DNA of 39,554 bases from Actinomycetes bacterium (GCA_025360225.1 JANYCN010000083.1:1-39554); one strand, 5' to 3'. Positions 25,092-34,135 are shown, numbered from the stretch's first letter. Notes: generated by a model from the letters alone, not told the origin. Numbers and translations are program-made.

Positions 25092-25823
25092 CTACGCGCC
25101 GGTCGGGCCGGTGGGCAACGCTGCCCCGCCCGAGCCGAACCCCTGATCCGGAGCGCCGGAGCCGTCGCCTGGGCCGCCAGGGCCACCAGGGCCACGGCCG
25201 TCGCCCTTGCGCGCGATCAGGGCGTCGAGCTCGCCGGTCTCACGCGCCACGACCGCTTTCGCCTGGTCGGCGGTGATCCGGCCGTCCTTCACTGCCGCGT
25301 CAACGTCGGCCTGGATCGCCGCCGTCAGCGCCGTCCTCAGGTCGGCCACGCTCTTGCCCTGCACCTTCGCGAGGTCACCAAGCGACTTGCCGCTCTCCAG
25401 CTGCTGGTGCAGAGCATCTGCGGTGAGGCCGAGCGCCTTCGCAGCTGCTGCCGTGAGGCCCCCACCACGAGGGCCGCCGCGATGGTCGCCGTCACCGGGA
25501 CCGCCAGGCCCGCCGCCCGGACCGCCCATCGGGCCGCCGAACAGCCGCACGCCACCGCTCTTGATCCGCGCCTTCAACTTCGCCGCCTGGTCGGCGGTGA
25601 TCGTTCCGGCCGCAACAGCGGCATCGACGCGATCAAGCAGCGCTTGCGTGACGGCATCGGTGAGCTTCGCCGGTGTCACGCCGAGGCGGTTCGCGGCGTC
25701 CGCGATGACGGCCCTCTGCTCCTCTGCCGGCGAGTGGAGCGCCTTCGCGGCGTAGGCCACGGCACCGCCGGTGAGGGCGAACGCGCCACCCACTGCCACT
25801 GCAATCCTCGTCGAACGCCTCAT
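25092..25823 (-). CDS. Secreted helical-repeat protein of unknown function
   Basis: A 243-residue exported protein. The signal region is [24 protein letters not shown]. Two related repeats follow: [20 protein letters not shown] with [13 protein letters not shown], and [20 protein letters not shown] with [13 protein letters not shown]. They are separated by a Gly/Pro-rich linker ([14 protein letters not shown]). The tail is again Gly/Pro-rich. Such proteins are common in actinobacteria and have no fixed function. ATG 25823 has AGGTGG 5 bases upstream. It faces the two-component operon across a 233-bp gap, so the kinase/regulator may control it. Confidence 0.75.
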   Translation of the reverse strand: MRRSTRIAVAVGGAFALTGGAVAYAAKALHSPAEEQRAVIADAANRLGVTPAKLTDAVTQALLDRVDAAVAAGTITADQAAKLKARIKSGGVRLFGGPMGGPGGGPGGPGDGDHRGGPRGGGLTAAAAKALGLTADALHQQLESGKSLGDLAKVQGKSVADLRTALTAAIQADVDAAVKDGRITADQAKAVVARETGELDALIARKGDGRGPGGPGGPGDGSGAPDQGFGSGGAALPTGPTGA

Positions 25824-26056
25824 CGCTGCCACCTTGCGGTACGGGTTGTCTGGTCCCTATTCCACCAGGAAACGGTGAACGCGACCTAAGAATGGGCCAC
25901 GCCGACGGAGAACGGCAGCGCGAGCAGGCACACTGGGGGCGTGAGGCGCTGTACGGCGCTTGCACGTGCCCCAGACAGCCCTTCGCGACGCGCAACGCTC
26001 CCGCTCGCTCCGGACACCCGATGAACTCGCCATCTCCAAGCCACACCGCTAAGAGC
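25824..26056. other. 233-bp divergent intergenic region
   Basis: It lies between the secreted helical-repeat gene and the response-regulator gene. I see the Shine-Dalgarno-like AGGTGG for the minus gene (about 25829-25834) and a GC-rich stretch, but no convincing promoter boxes or operators. An in-frame ATG at 26021 could extend the response regulator by 12 residues. Confidence 0.5.
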
Positions 26057-26746
26057 ATGCGGATCCTCGTCGTCGACGACGAACCGGCGCTGCGCGACTC
26101 GCTTTCGCGGGCGCTGCGCTTCGAGGGATACACGGTGACCGTGGCGCGGGACGGGCACGAGGCGCTCGCACGGCGCCGTGAGGACGCGCCCGACCTGATG
26201 ATCCTCGACGTGATGATGCCCGGCATCACTGGCATCGAGGTCTGCCGCCGGCTCCGAGCAGGCGGCGACGGCATCCCCGTGCTGATGCTGACCGCGCGCG
26301 ACGCCGTCGGCGACCGGGTTTCCGGGCTCGACGCGGGAGCCGACGACTACGTGCCGAAGCCGTTCGCGCTGGAGGAGCTGCTGGCGCGCGTGCGAGCCCT
26401 GCACCGACGCCGTAGCGCCGCCGCCGACGCGGCGGGTGGCGACGCGCCGCTGCGGTTCGACACCCTCACGCTCGACCCGCTCGGATACGACGTGACGCGC
26501 GGTGATCGCCGCCTCGAGCTCACGCGTACCGAGTTCTCGCTGCTCGAGCTGTTCCTGCGCCACCCGCGCCAGGTGCTCACGCGGACGCAGATCTTCGAGC
26601 GGGTCTGGGGGTACGACTTCGGCTCCTCGTCAAACTCGCTAGACGTGTACGTTGGCTACCTGCGCCGCAAGCTCGAGGAGGGCGGCGAGACGCGACTCGT
26701 CCAGACCGTGCGCGGCGTCGGCTACGTGCTGCGAGTCGACCCGTGA
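26057..26746 (+). CDS. OmpR-family response regulator, MprA-like
   Basis: A 229-residue regulator. Receiver domain: acidic pair [15 protein letters not shown] (about residues 2-16), phosphoacceptor Asp in [15 protein letters not shown] (about 51), [18 protein letters not shown], and the Lys of [18 protein letters not shown]-terminal winged helix: [35 protein letters not shown] and [17 protein letters not shown], the OmpR/MprA signature. ATG 26057 fits the family start. It overlaps the kinase gene by 4 bases. Its divergent neighbour, a secreted protein, is the obvious candidate target. Confidence 0.93.
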   Translation: MRILVVDDEPALRDSLSRALRFEGYTVTVARDGHEALARRREDAPDLMILDVMMPGITGIEVCRRLRAGGDGIPVLMLTARDAVGDRVSGLDAGADDYVPKPFALEELLARVRALHRRRSAAADAAGGDAPLRFDTLTLDPLGYDVTRGDRRLELTRTEFSLLELFLRHPRQVLTRTQIFERVWGYDFGSSSNSLDVYVGYLRRKLEEGGETRLVQTVRGVGYVLRVDP

Positions 26747-28089
26747 AGCTGCGCACCCGCCTTGCCTTGCTGTCTGCTGGCGCGACTGCCGCGGTGGTCG
26801 TCGCGGCGTCGATCGCAGCCTACGTGACGACCAGCAACGACCTGCACCGCGCGTTCGACGAGCGGCTGATGGCTCGCGCGGACGGCCCAAGCCCGCGTCG
26901 CGGGTTCGATCCTGACCGCCTAGGCGTCCCGCCACGCCCGGGTCCGGACGGGATCCGCACGACGGACGTGTCGTTGCGGGTGATCACGGCGGCGGGCGTC
27001 GTGATCACGCTGCCCGGCGACGAGCGGGCAGCAGCCGTCACCAAGGATGACATCGCGGTCGCTGCCGGAAAGCGCGGCCGGCTGCTGCGCGACGCCGAGG
27101 CAGCGGGGATCCACGTACGCGTGTACACGGTGTCGCCGCGCGCCGGGTTCGCGGTGATCATCACGCAGCCGCTCGCCGCGGTAGACGACGCCCTCGCGCA
27201 CCTGCAGCTCGTGCTGTTGCTGATCGGCGGGGTCGGCATCGCCGTCGCCGCGGGTCTCGGACTCCTCGTCGCGCGCGCCGGCCTCTCGCCGCTCGACCGT
27301 CTCGGCGCCGCTGCCGAACGTGTGGCGACGACGGAGAACCTCGCCGACCGGCTACCCGAGGAGGGGGCGAGCGAGCTCTCCCGGCTGGGAACGACGATCA
27401 ACGGCATGCTCGAAGCGCTCGAGGCCTCCCGCGCGCAGCAACGTCACCTGATCGAGGACGCGAGCCACGAGCTGCGTACGCCGCTCGCCAGCATGCGCAC
27501 CAACGTCGAGCTTCTGGCGCGTTCCGAGACGACGGGGACGGCGATCCCCGTCGAGGACCGTCGCGCGCTGTTGCGCGACCTGACCGAACAGGCCGAGGAG
27601 CTCTCCGTGCTCGTCGGTGAGCTCGTCGACCTTGCGCGCGACCCGTCCGTCTCGGCCGAGAGCGGCGAGGTATCCCTGGCCGCAGTGGTGGAGCGTGCCG
27701 CAGCGCGGGCTCGCTCGCATGATGGCACAACAATCACCCTCGACTTGACGGATAGTGTTGTGCTCGGCGACCAGCGCCTCCTGGAACGGGCCGTCGTCAA
27801 CGTGATCGCCAACGCCCTCGCCTGGTCACCGCCCGACGGCACCGTCGAGGTTCGTCTCGCTGGGCAGATGATCACCGTTCGCGACCACGGCCCAGGCTTC
27901 CTCCCAGACGACCTCCCCCGGGTGTTCGACCGCTTCTACCGAAGCGATGACGCGCGGGGCAAGCCTGGCAGCGGGCTCGGCCTGGCGATCGTGCATCAGG
28001 TCGTCGCCCGCCACGGCGGAACGGTCGAGGCGCACAACGCGCCGGACGGAGGCGCGGTGGTGACCATCGCGCTACCATCATCACCATGA
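26743..28089 (+). CDS. Sensor histidine kinase, MprB-like
   Basis: A 448-residue membrane kinase. TM1 is about residues 6-28 ([21 protein letters not shown]); an extracellular sensor of about 120 residues follows; TM2 is about 150-172 ([21 protein letters not shown]); then a HAMP linker. The phosphoacceptor is in [18 protein letters not shown] (about 237-254). ATP-binding boxes are [16 protein letters not shown] (N), [22 protein letters not shown] (G1/F) and [18 protein letters not shown] (G2). It starts with GTG overlapping the regulator and its own stop overlaps the next VOC gene by 4 bases, unusual because that gene is metabolic. Confidence 0.93.
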   Translation: MKLRTRLALLSAGATAAVVVAASIAAYVTTSNDLHRAFDERLMARADGPSPRRGFDPDRLGVPPRPGPDGIRTTDVSLRVITAAGVVITLPGDERAAAVTKDDIAVAAGKRGRLLRDAEAAGIHVRVYTVSPRAGFAVIITQPLAAVDDALAHLQLVLLLIGGVGIAVAAGLGLLVARAGLSPLDRLGAAAERVATTENLADRLPEEGASELSRLGTTINGMLEALEASRAQQRHLIEDASHELRTPLASMRTNVELLARSETTGTAIPVEDRRALLRDLTEQAEELSVLVGELVDLARDPSVSAESGEVSLAAVVERAAARARSHDGTTITLDLTDSVVLGDQRLLERAVVNVIANALAWSPPDGTVEVRLAGQMITVRDHGPGFLPDDLPRVFDRFYRSDDARGKPGSGLGLAIVHQVVARHGGTVEAHNAPDGGAVVTIALPSSP

Positions 28090-28874
28090 TTGCAGACGCA
28101 ACGACCTTGGGGGCAGTTCGGCTTACCGTCGCGGACATCGACCAGGTAGGCGACTTCTACCGCCGCGTGATCGGCCTCCACGATGACACGCTCGTCGAGC
28201 TGGTCTCCGATCCCGCCGCTCCAGCGCGGGCCCGCGGCACGTCCGGCCTGTTCCATCTCGCCCTCCTCGTCCCCAGCCGCGCCGAGCTGGCGCGCGCGAT
28301 CCGCCGCGTTGGCGACAACGGCTGGCGCCTTGCCGGCGCGTCAGACCACCTCGTCTCCGAGGCGGTCTACCTGAGCGACCCCGAGGGGAACGGCATCGAG
28401 ATCTACCGCGATCGCCCCCGGGCGGAGTGGCGCCAGAGCGCGGCAGGCGAGCTGGCGATGGACACGCTCCCCCTCGACCTCGACTCGGTGATGGCCGAGG
28501 AGCCGAGCGACACCGACCCCGGCATGGCGGCGGGAACGACGATCGGCCACGTCCACCTGAACGTCGGCTCGATCGCCGACGCCGACGCGCACTGGTGCGG
28601 CACCGTCGGCTTCCAGGCGACGGTGCGGGGCTATTCCGGCGCGCTGTTCGTCGCCGCCGGCGGCTACCACCACCACCTGGGTCTAAACATCTGGAACGGC
28701 GCCGGCGCACCTGCACCACCCCGCGGGACACGCGGGCTCGACCACCTCACGATCAACGCCTCACCGGCGGACATCGAGGCGATCACCGTGCGCACGCCGG
28801 AGGTTGAGGAGACCGAGCGCGGGCCGATCATCACCGACCCGGCGGGGAACCGCGCGCTCCTGCGAGCGATCTGA
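28086..28874 (+). CDS. Two-module VOC (glyoxalase/extradiol dioxygenase-like) protein
   Basis: A 262-residue protein with two vicinal-oxygen-chelate modules, as in CatE-type catechol 2,3-dioxygenases. Module 1: AVRLTVADIDQVGDFYRRVIGL, LFHLALLVPSRAEL and YLSDPEGNGIEIYRDRP (Glu ligand in G-x-x-I-E). Module 2: GHVHLNVGSIADADAHWCGTVGF, GGYHHHLGLNIWNG and IITDPAGNRALL, where the last motif lacks the usual Glu. Typical metal ligands (His, His, Glu) are partly present. The start overlaps the kinase stop by 4 bases, so it is in the two-component operon. Substrate unknown. Confidence 0.85.
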   Translation: MIADATTLGAVRLTVADIDQVGDFYRRVIGLHDDTLVELVSDPAAPARARGTSGLFHLALLVPSRAELARAIRRVGDNGWRLAGASDHLVSEAVYLSDPEGNGIEIYRDRPRAEWRQSAAGELAMDTLPLDLDSVMAEEPSDTDPGMAAGTTIGHVHLNVGSIADADAHWCGTVGFQATVRGYSGALFVAAGGYHHHLGLNIWNGAGAPAPPRGTRGLDHLTINASPADIEAITVRTPEVEETERGPIITDPAGNRALLRAI

Positions 28875-28926
28875 CCCGAGCGCCGGGTCACGACCCGCCG
28901 CGCCGTCGGGTAGATTGGGCGTCACG

Positions 28927-29472
28927 ATGATCAACGAGGCGCGGTCTCAGAAGGTCGACGGCGGGATCGAGCCCGCGAGCGACGGATGGTTCGTCGTCAA
29001 CGTGCGCGACACGGCGTGGAACACCCACCACGCGTTCGGCGCCGGCTGCGTCTTCGAGAGCCGCGACGGCGCGCGGTTCCCGGAGCTCGGGATCAACATC
29101 TCCGTCGTTCTCCCCGGCCAGCCGCTCTGCCTGTACCACAGCGAGTCAGCACAGGAAGACTTCCTCGTGCTCGCGGGAAGCTGCGTGCTGCTCGTGGAGG
29201 GCGAGGAGCGACCGTTGCAACCGTGGGACCTCGTCCACTCGCCAGCCGGCACCGAGCACGTCATCGTCGGTGCCGGCGACGGCCCGGCGGTCGTGCTGGC
29301 GGTTGGAGCACGACACGCGACCGAGGATCTCCGCTACCCGCGCACTGCACTCGCCGAGCGCTACGACGCGAGCGCAGAGGAGGACACGCCCGACCCGAAG
29401 GTTGCCTACGCCCGTTTCCAGCGTCCCGTCCCCGGCCGTCCGGAGTACTGGGACAGCCTGCCCTGGGCCTGA
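28927..29472 (+). CDS. Cupin-domain protein
   Basis: A 181-residue soluble protein with one cupin barrel. The first motif is seen around LCLYHSESAQEDFLVLAGSC, then VEGEERPLQPWDLVHSPAGTEHVIVG (second motif, G-x-x-P/A-x-x-x-H). Histidine and glutamate metal ligands are plausible (YHSE...EDF, EH). The C-terminal region is polar. A TAGATT box lies 10 nt before ATG 28927. Function unknown; many such proteins bind sugars or small carboxylates. Confidence 0.8.
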   Translation: MINEARSQKVDGGIEPASDGWFVVNVRDTAWNTHHAFGAGCVFESRDGARFPELGINISVVLPGQPLCLYHSESAQEDFLVLAGSCVLLVEGEERPLQPWDLVHSPAGTEHVIVGAGDGPAVVLAVGARHATEDLRYPRTALAERYDASAEEDTPDPKVAYARFQRPVPGRPEYWDSLPWA

Positions 29473-29754
29473 GCGAGCCGGTGCTGGGCGCGGTCTTCGC
29501 GGGGATGGCGGCCGCCCTTTACGCGTAAACGGGCCCTGCGGGACGACCATGGCCCCCGCTCGATCCCACCAACGCGCCATCGTCGACGCTCATTGAGTGT
29601 CTCCTAGTAAAACCGGCCTGCCAAGCTTGACCCTGGAACACCCGATGACCGTGGCATTTGACAATCGCACCACGACGTCGCGGTCGGCGATCCGCTCATC
29701 ACCCAAGACGGCGCTCAACCGGCGGCCGAACGACCGTGATTCAGCCGGACTGAC
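29473..29754. other. 282-bp gap with repeat remnant
   Basis: It contains a hairpin, GCCCTTTACG against CGTAAACGGGC (29514-29533), probably the cupin terminator, and the degenerate terminal-repeat copy at 29600-29672. The last part joins the accessory gene pair. No gene is supported here. Confidence 0.55.
29600..29672. repeat. Degenerate third copy of the window-end repeat boundary
   Basis: TCTCCTAGTA at about 29601-29610 recalls GCTCCTAGTA (197-206, complement). GGCATTTGACAATC (29653-29666), followed by GCACCAC, recalls GCCATTTGACAATCGAGCAC read from the left end. It lies at the edge of the lower-GC accessory region. Confidence 0.4.
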
Positions 29755-30387
29755 TCACGGAGCGGGTGAAAATCCAGAGGAGTCGAACCGATCCGTCCAT
29801 GGCGGGTCGGCGATACCGTAACAGAGAGGCCGACGTCCAACGCCCAGGTGCGAGTCGGACACAAACCCGCGTGGGTGAACTACGCTTGTCACTAGTCGAT
29901 TACGGGCGACGTACGTTAGTACTGCGCCGAGAACTCCGACCGAACGGCGCGAATCAACGATCTTGAAGTCGATGTCGATCTCCATAAGTGCATCACCCGA
30001 AGGGACGTACGGCAGTTTGTACACCGACTGCACGTCGGTTGGTGGGAGCCACTGCACCGCCTGTCGCCTCGCCACGTATACCCTCGTAGCGACGGCGTTG
30101 ACCACCCTCAAGGGACGAACGCTCACCAGACGCTGGAGATCCGTACCGCGAGCCGGGAAATACCATGCATTCAGCGTCACAGAGCGACGCATAGGATCAA
30201 AAGGAGCCTGCGCGCAAATGTTCCCGTGCGGATACACGAAAAGCGAGGCGCCACCGCCACGCGCCACAATGTCCGGTGCCCGAAGGCTGACGGCGGCAAT
30301 CAGTGCCCAGACGGCAAGCGCAATCACGGATCCAACGATCAGGCGCCCCCATTTTGTGCCTGCGCACCTACGGCGCGTAAATTGCAT
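29755..30387 (-). CDS. Membrane-anchored protein, overlapping partner of the large secreted protein
   Basis: A 210-residue protein of unknown family. One TM helix near the N-terminus (RLIVGSVIALAVWALIAAVSL) follows a basic stretch (FTRRRCAGTKWG), so the remaining ~170 residues are probably outside the membrane. They are beta-rich with few recognisable motifs (SVTLNAWYFPARGTD, LMEIDIDFKIVDSRR). ATG 30387 has GAGG six bases upstream, inside the preceding gene, and the genes overlap by 20 bp, giving tight coupling. Base composition is less GC-rich than its neighbours (33 of 60 in 29881-29940). It may anchor, transport or neutralise the large protein, but no homology supports any one role. Confidence 0.65.
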   Translation of the reverse strand: MQFTRRRCAGTKWGRLIVGSVIALAVWALIAAVSLRAPDIVARGGGASLFVYPHGNICAQAPFDPMRRSVTLNAWYFPARGTDLQRLVSVRPLRVVNAVATRVYVARRQAVQWLPPTDVQSVYKLPYVPSGDALMEIDIDFKIVDSRRSVGVLGAVLTYVARNRLVTSVVHPRGFVSDSHLGVGRRPLCYGIADPPWTDRFDSSGFSPAP

Positions 30388-33300
30388 CCATGGCCTCAAT
30401 GGCGTTGGGATCGTTTAGCACAAGACAGTACCGCATGTCGTGGCCGCTTACGTTCTTCCAACCCACGCGCCACGTCTTGCTCGCCCCGTTATCGGCCTGA
30501 ATGCCCGCGCCAATACCGATGGTAGCCGTCTTGAACAGCGGCGTAGACGTTAGACTCAGGTCGAGCGAAAACGATTCGGTCGTCTTAGTCGTATTTGTCG
30601 CCCCGTACGTCCACCCTGCAGACGCCACCTGGGACGCGTATGTCGACGCGGTACACCTCAGTCCGCCGTAGTGAAGGCCGTCCATCTGCCCGGAATCCGA
30701 AGTGATGGCGCCGCCGATCCACTTCAGTGTCTGCCAGTACCGAGAATACCGGCAAGCGGCATTGACCCCCACGTATCTCGCTTCTACATAGCGAGCATAC
30801 CACTTGTGATCACCGGCAACTCCCGGAACATGGGCTTCGAACTCCGCATAGTCGGAGACGGCGTGCGATCCCTTGGCCTTGATTACACCCGCTGCATCGA
30901 TACTGAAACTCGTTGTGACGACGTGTTCGGTGCCTGTGGAGAAACCGAACTCCGTGTTGAAGTCAGAGTCAGAACTATATCGCAACTCGGTGATCGGCAT
31001 CCAGGTTTGACGCTCCTGCTTCTTCGTCGCCTTTGGCCGGCAGCTGGGTGGAACCGGAAAATGAACGCCAGGCGCCGGCCCCGGCGGCGCCTGATTGGGG
31101 GCAGCGTCGCCATTTAACGCGGGGCTGAGCTCCACGTCAGGGGCCGGCGCCATCCCTGCCACCTGCCCGCTCTGTACAGCAGTCGCGACCACCTCGACGT
31201 CGACGTTATTTGTTCCGTCGTCGGCCGTAACCATAAGGTTTCCCTGAACCGTGCCGCCTAGCCCCGATCCGCCGACCATGTCGATAACACTTGCGTCGTC
31301 CAGGCGAATCGGTATCGAGTAACGACCGAGACCGTCAGTGACACCGGACCCTGCATACGCGAAAAAAGACGTCCCCGCGGAATCGGACGCATACGGCTCG
31401 TAGCGGATGCTGATCACCGCGCCGGCCAGCGGCAAGCCTAATCGCGTGACGATCCCACCGATGTCTGGCAGAGCGTACGCCGGCGCAACACGTGCGACTG
31501 TGAAGGTCAGCGCGGTCGACGTCGAATGACGAACGGTGTCTGAGCTAATCGCTTCGACCGAATAAGAGCCAGCTGCCGGCACGTCGACCCATGCGTCTGA
31601 CGTGCCTTGGGGTGCTTGTCCATCCGTCGCGCAACTTTCGGGACACGTCACCACCGAACCCTGCGCGGTGGCAACTAATGCGCCGGTACCACTTCGAATG
31701 TTGAATTGGACCATCCCGACCTCCCCCGCGTCACCGTCCCGAAACGCTGCCGAAAGGTGCACACGCGCCGAGGACAGTACGGCTGCCTTTACCGGAGCCG
31801 TGATGATTGGTACGTCGGGTGCGTATGCGTCGACGACAACCGTGAGCGCCGCGGTAGTGCTGGTTGTGCTGATGTTCCCGGCGACGTCGACGCTAGCGAC
31901 GTGGACGTACCACGGCCCCGGGGTGTCCGGGACATTCGTCGCCGTCGCAGTGGTCTGCAGGGTGCCGGTGTTCGCGAACGTGGTGGGGGAGCCGTCGATC
32001 AGGACGCGGTAGCCGCTGACGCCGCCAACGGCGCCGTTGGTCGCGGCGTTGTCGGTCGCGGTCCAGGACGCGCTGATCATGCCGTAGGTAACGGTCGGGG
32101 TGATCACCGGCGCGGACGGCGCGACGCTGTCCACCGTGACGCTGATCGCGTTGGTCGGCGCGGAGTCCACCGGCCATCCGTCATAGCGATGATACCCATC
32201 ATACCCGTAGGCCTGGACGTCGTAGCGACCATCGGCCACCGTCACGGTCGTGGTGCTAGCGCTGCCGGACGGCGTCTGCGTACCGAAGTAGTCCGCTCGG
32301 ACACCGGTCGCGGCCGGCGTCATCGGGAACTTCACCCACCCCGCGGTCGCGTCCGGATCGCTGAACGTCGCCGACAACGCCAGCGCACCGCTTGACGCGG
32401 TCTGCGTCGCCGCGGACGAGCCATTCACGGCGAACCCCGTCGGCACGTTCGGAAGGGTGTCGTAGGGAACCTGCAGCACCGGCGGCGTCGCGGTCGCGCC
32501 GGACGCGAACCGCTTCCACCCGAACGTGTCGAGCTCATCGCCGTACGCCTTCAAGACGATCCCATTGTTCGTCATCCCATGCGTCCAGTTCCACACCAAC
32601 CCGGACAGGTCCTGGCCAGCGCTACCGGTGCTAAGGCTGATCGTGCCCGCCGGACAACTCGAAGAGTAGCCCTTCGCGGTGTTCAGATACGCGTACCGCG
32701 TCAACAGACCTGGCATCGGTGACGTCGTCGACGAGCCCGCCCACGAGATCGAATGGGTCGCGTCGAACACCGGCGCCGCCGCCGCCGCCCACGCCTCAAC
32801 GATCCGCGGCGTACAGCTCCACGCCCACGTCTCAAACAGATCAAGATGCGTCCCCGACAACAACGCGACCGACGGGCTCCCGAGCTGCGACACGTTGAAC
32901 CGCAAGAACGAGCGATCAACGTCCACGCCGTCGTACGTCCCCGTCCGGAACTCCGCCTTGTTCTCGTACACCGCCGTCGAGTACGTTTTCGACGTGTACA
33001 CATCCCAGGTATCGCTCAACGGGAACCACGGATCGATCGTCACCGGGTACGTCAACCGCGGCCGGTCAAAGAACGCGGCGTCCGGCGCCAGCACCAGCGT
33101 CGGCGCATCCGGCGTCCCACCCAGGACGATCGGGACCGTCGCCGAGTCAACGGCAAGCCCAGAATGCGGATCAGTCGCAGCACCCTCGATCGTCGCATAC
33201 CCCGGATCAGACACCACCACGCCCGACCTCGCGTCACGAAGCTCCAGCTGCCCGAGCGCGTTCACGACCGCCGTCAACCCGCGAAGCCCGAGCGGCTGGT

Positions 33301-33916
33301 TCACCACCAACGGCATCGTCGGACGCCGCTTCACGACAAAGAACTGCTCGAACCCCGCCGGCCCGACCCGCACGACAACATCGATCCCCGGCAACGCATC
33401 AACGTACCGCGCCTCATCACCGGACAGGATCGGCGTCGGCAACGACCGAAGCCACCCAAGCGACACCGCATCGACGCCGCCCGAGATCCGCGCGAGAAAC
33501 CCATCCGCACCGCCATCGCTCAGCGTGATCGCCGACGCCGCCTGCACCGGATGCACCCCTCCAGAATCCATCACCAGCGTGGTGTCGACCGGCAACCACC
33601 CGCCCGCACCCATCACATCATGCACCCGCACCGGCGAGGCGGACAACTCCATCACCCGCGACCCATCAGGCTCGACATACACCCCCGAAAACACCGAGGA
33701 CTCCGACCCGACAAGCACCGGCAACCCCGAAGCCGAAGCCAACGCCGCCGCATCCACCCCCGACGACGCAGCCGCGAGACCCTGCGCATACAACGGCTCC
33801 GAACCGGCCGACACCGCCGGCACCGTCAGACCAGCGTCAACCGGCCCAGCTACCGCCGAACCCACACCGACCCCGCCCAGCGCTATCGCCAACGCCGCGG
33901 CAAACGACCACCGCAC
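30368..33916 (-). CDS. Giant secreted multidomain protein (DNRLRE-like, Fn3/Ig-like, novel C-terminal domain)
   Basis: 1182 residues from the in-frame GTG 33916, which has no Shine-Dalgarno. A signal peptide (SFAAALAIALGGVGVGSAVAG) is followed by an N-terminal region like those of actinobacterial Rhs/wall-associated proteins: LRGLTAVVNALGQLELRDA, then LTYPVTIDPWF, then a DNRLRE-like domain with FRTGTYDGVDVDRSFLRFNV. Further on are Ig/Fn3-like units (DSVAPSAPVITPTVTYGMIS; DAYAPDVPIITAPVK). The Pro-rich linker at about residue 960 precedes a ~200-residue C-terminal domain with alternating polar/hydrophobic strands (TESFSLDLSLTSTPLFKTAT). No Rhs repeats are seen. The true start may be ATG 33984, out of frame by one CT unit. 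Its C-terminal third is less GC-rich (36/60 at 30841-30900 against 44/60 at 33721-33780), so the tail may be an acquired module. Confidence 0.75.
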   Translation of the reverse strand: MRWSFAAALAIALGGVGVGSAVAGPVDAGLTVPAVSAGSEPLYAQGLAAASSGVDAAALASASGLPVLVGSESSVFSGVYVEPDGSRVMELSASPVRVHDVMGAGGWLPVDTTLVMDSGGVHPVQAASAITLSDGGADGFLARISGGVDAVSLGWLRSLPTPILSGDEARYVDALPGIDVVVRVGPAGFEQFFVVKRRPTMPLVVNQPLGLRGLTAVVNALGQLELRDARSGVVVSDPGYATIEGAATDPHSGLAVDSATVPIVLGGTPDAPTLVLAPDAAFFDRPRLTYPVTIDPWFPLSDTWDVYTSKTYSTAVYENKAEFRTGTYDGVDVDRSFLRFNVSQLGSPSVALLSGTHLDLFETWAWSCTPRIVEAWAAAAAPVFDATHSISWAGSSTTSPMPGLLTRYAYLNTAKGYSSSCPAGTISLSTGSAGQDLSGLVWNWTHGMTNNGIVLKAYGDELDTFGWKRFASGATATPPVLQVPYDTLPNVPTGFAVNGSSAATQTASSGALALSATFSDPDATAGWVKFPMTPAATGVRADYFGTQTPSGSASTTTVTVADGRYDVQAYGYDGYHRYDGWPVDSAPTNAISVTVDSVAPSAPVITPTVTYGMISASWTATDNAATNGAVGGVSGYRVLIDGSPTTFANTGTLQTTATATNVPDTPGPWYVHVASVDVAGNISTTSTTAALTVVVDAYAPDVPIITAPVKAAVLSSARVHLSAAFRDGDAGEVGMVQFNIRSGTGALVATAQGSVVTCPESCATDGQAPQGTSDAWVDVPAAGSYSVEAISSDTVRHSTSTALTFTVARVAPAYALPDIGGIVTRLGLPLAGAVISIRYEPYASDSAGTSFFAYAGSGVTDGLGRYSIPIRLDDASVIDMVGGSGLGGTVQGNLMVTADDGTNNVDVEVVATAVQSGQVAGMAPAPDVELSPALNGDAAPNQAPPGPAPGVHFPVPPSCRPKATKKQERQTWMPITELRYSSDSDFNTEFGFSTGTEHVVTTSFSIDAAGVIKAKGSHAVSDYAEFEAHVPGVAGDHKWYARYVEARYVGVNAACRYSRYWQTLKWIGGAITSDSGQMDGLHYGGLRCTASTYASQVASAGWTYGATNTTKTTESFSLDLSLTSTPLFKTATIGIGAGIQADNGASKTWRVGWKNVSGHDMRYCLVLNDPNAIEAMDAIYAP

Positions 33917-33933
33917 CCGCCACGAGACCGACC

Positions 33934-33957
33934 GAGAGAGAGAGAGAGAGAGAGAGA
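33934..33957. repeat. (GA)11 / (CT)11 dinucleotide microsatellite
   Basis: About 11 CT units on the coding strand of the giant gene lie between ATG 33984 and GTG 33916. The ATG-to-GTG distance is 68 nt. Loss of one unit (66 nt) or gain of two (72 nt) would join the ATG to the long frame. The tract lies inside the codons that would encode the n-region of the signal peptide. Confidence 0.85.
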
Positions 33958-33971
33958 ACTCGGGGAACGAC

Positions 33972-34046
33972 GGCCATACATCATCCGAACCACTCCAATT
34001 CGACGGCGACGGCGCCCATTATGCACGTTCGGCATACCCAGGTCAA
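33972..34046 (-). promoter_or_regulatory. Promoter, ribosome binding site and ATG for the giant gene
   Basis: On the minus strand TTGACC (34046-34041), 17 bp, and CATAAT (34023-34018) are a near-consensus promoter. Then TTGGAGTGG contains GGAG (33996-33993), 8 nt before ATG-ATG at 33984. The predicted leader is about 25-30 nt. This is a better expression start than GTG 33916, and the -35/-10 pair is closer to consensus than any other in the window. Confidence 0.6.
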
Positions 34047-34056
34047 GACGGCTCAC

Positions 34057-34085
34057 ATGACAGGGACATGACAATGACATGACGC
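34057..34085 (-). promoter_or_regulatory. Three direct repeats, PHO-box-like operator
   Basis: Read on the minus strand: GCGTCAT-GTCA-TTGTCAT-GTCC-CTGTCAT. Each 7-bp unit is followed by 4 bp, giving exact 11-bp spacing. CTGTCAT is the E. coli PHO-box half-site, and this 7+4 geometry is typical of PhoB/OmpR-family winged-helix regulators. The last repeat ends 10 bp upstream of the -35 box of the giant gene. Which regulator binds is unknown; the actinobacterial PhoP consensus differs. Confidence 0.5.
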
Positions 34086-34135
34086 GACCTCGCGCCGACC
34101 TCCCGCGACCACCCTCTCGAAGACCGCGACCCCCA

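Noticed and set aside
32679-34082. Two long plus-strand frames (467 and 435 codons) opposite the giant secreted protein gene
   Set aside because: Low-complexity Arg/Pro/Thr sequence; the minus frame has a signal peptide and recognisable domains.
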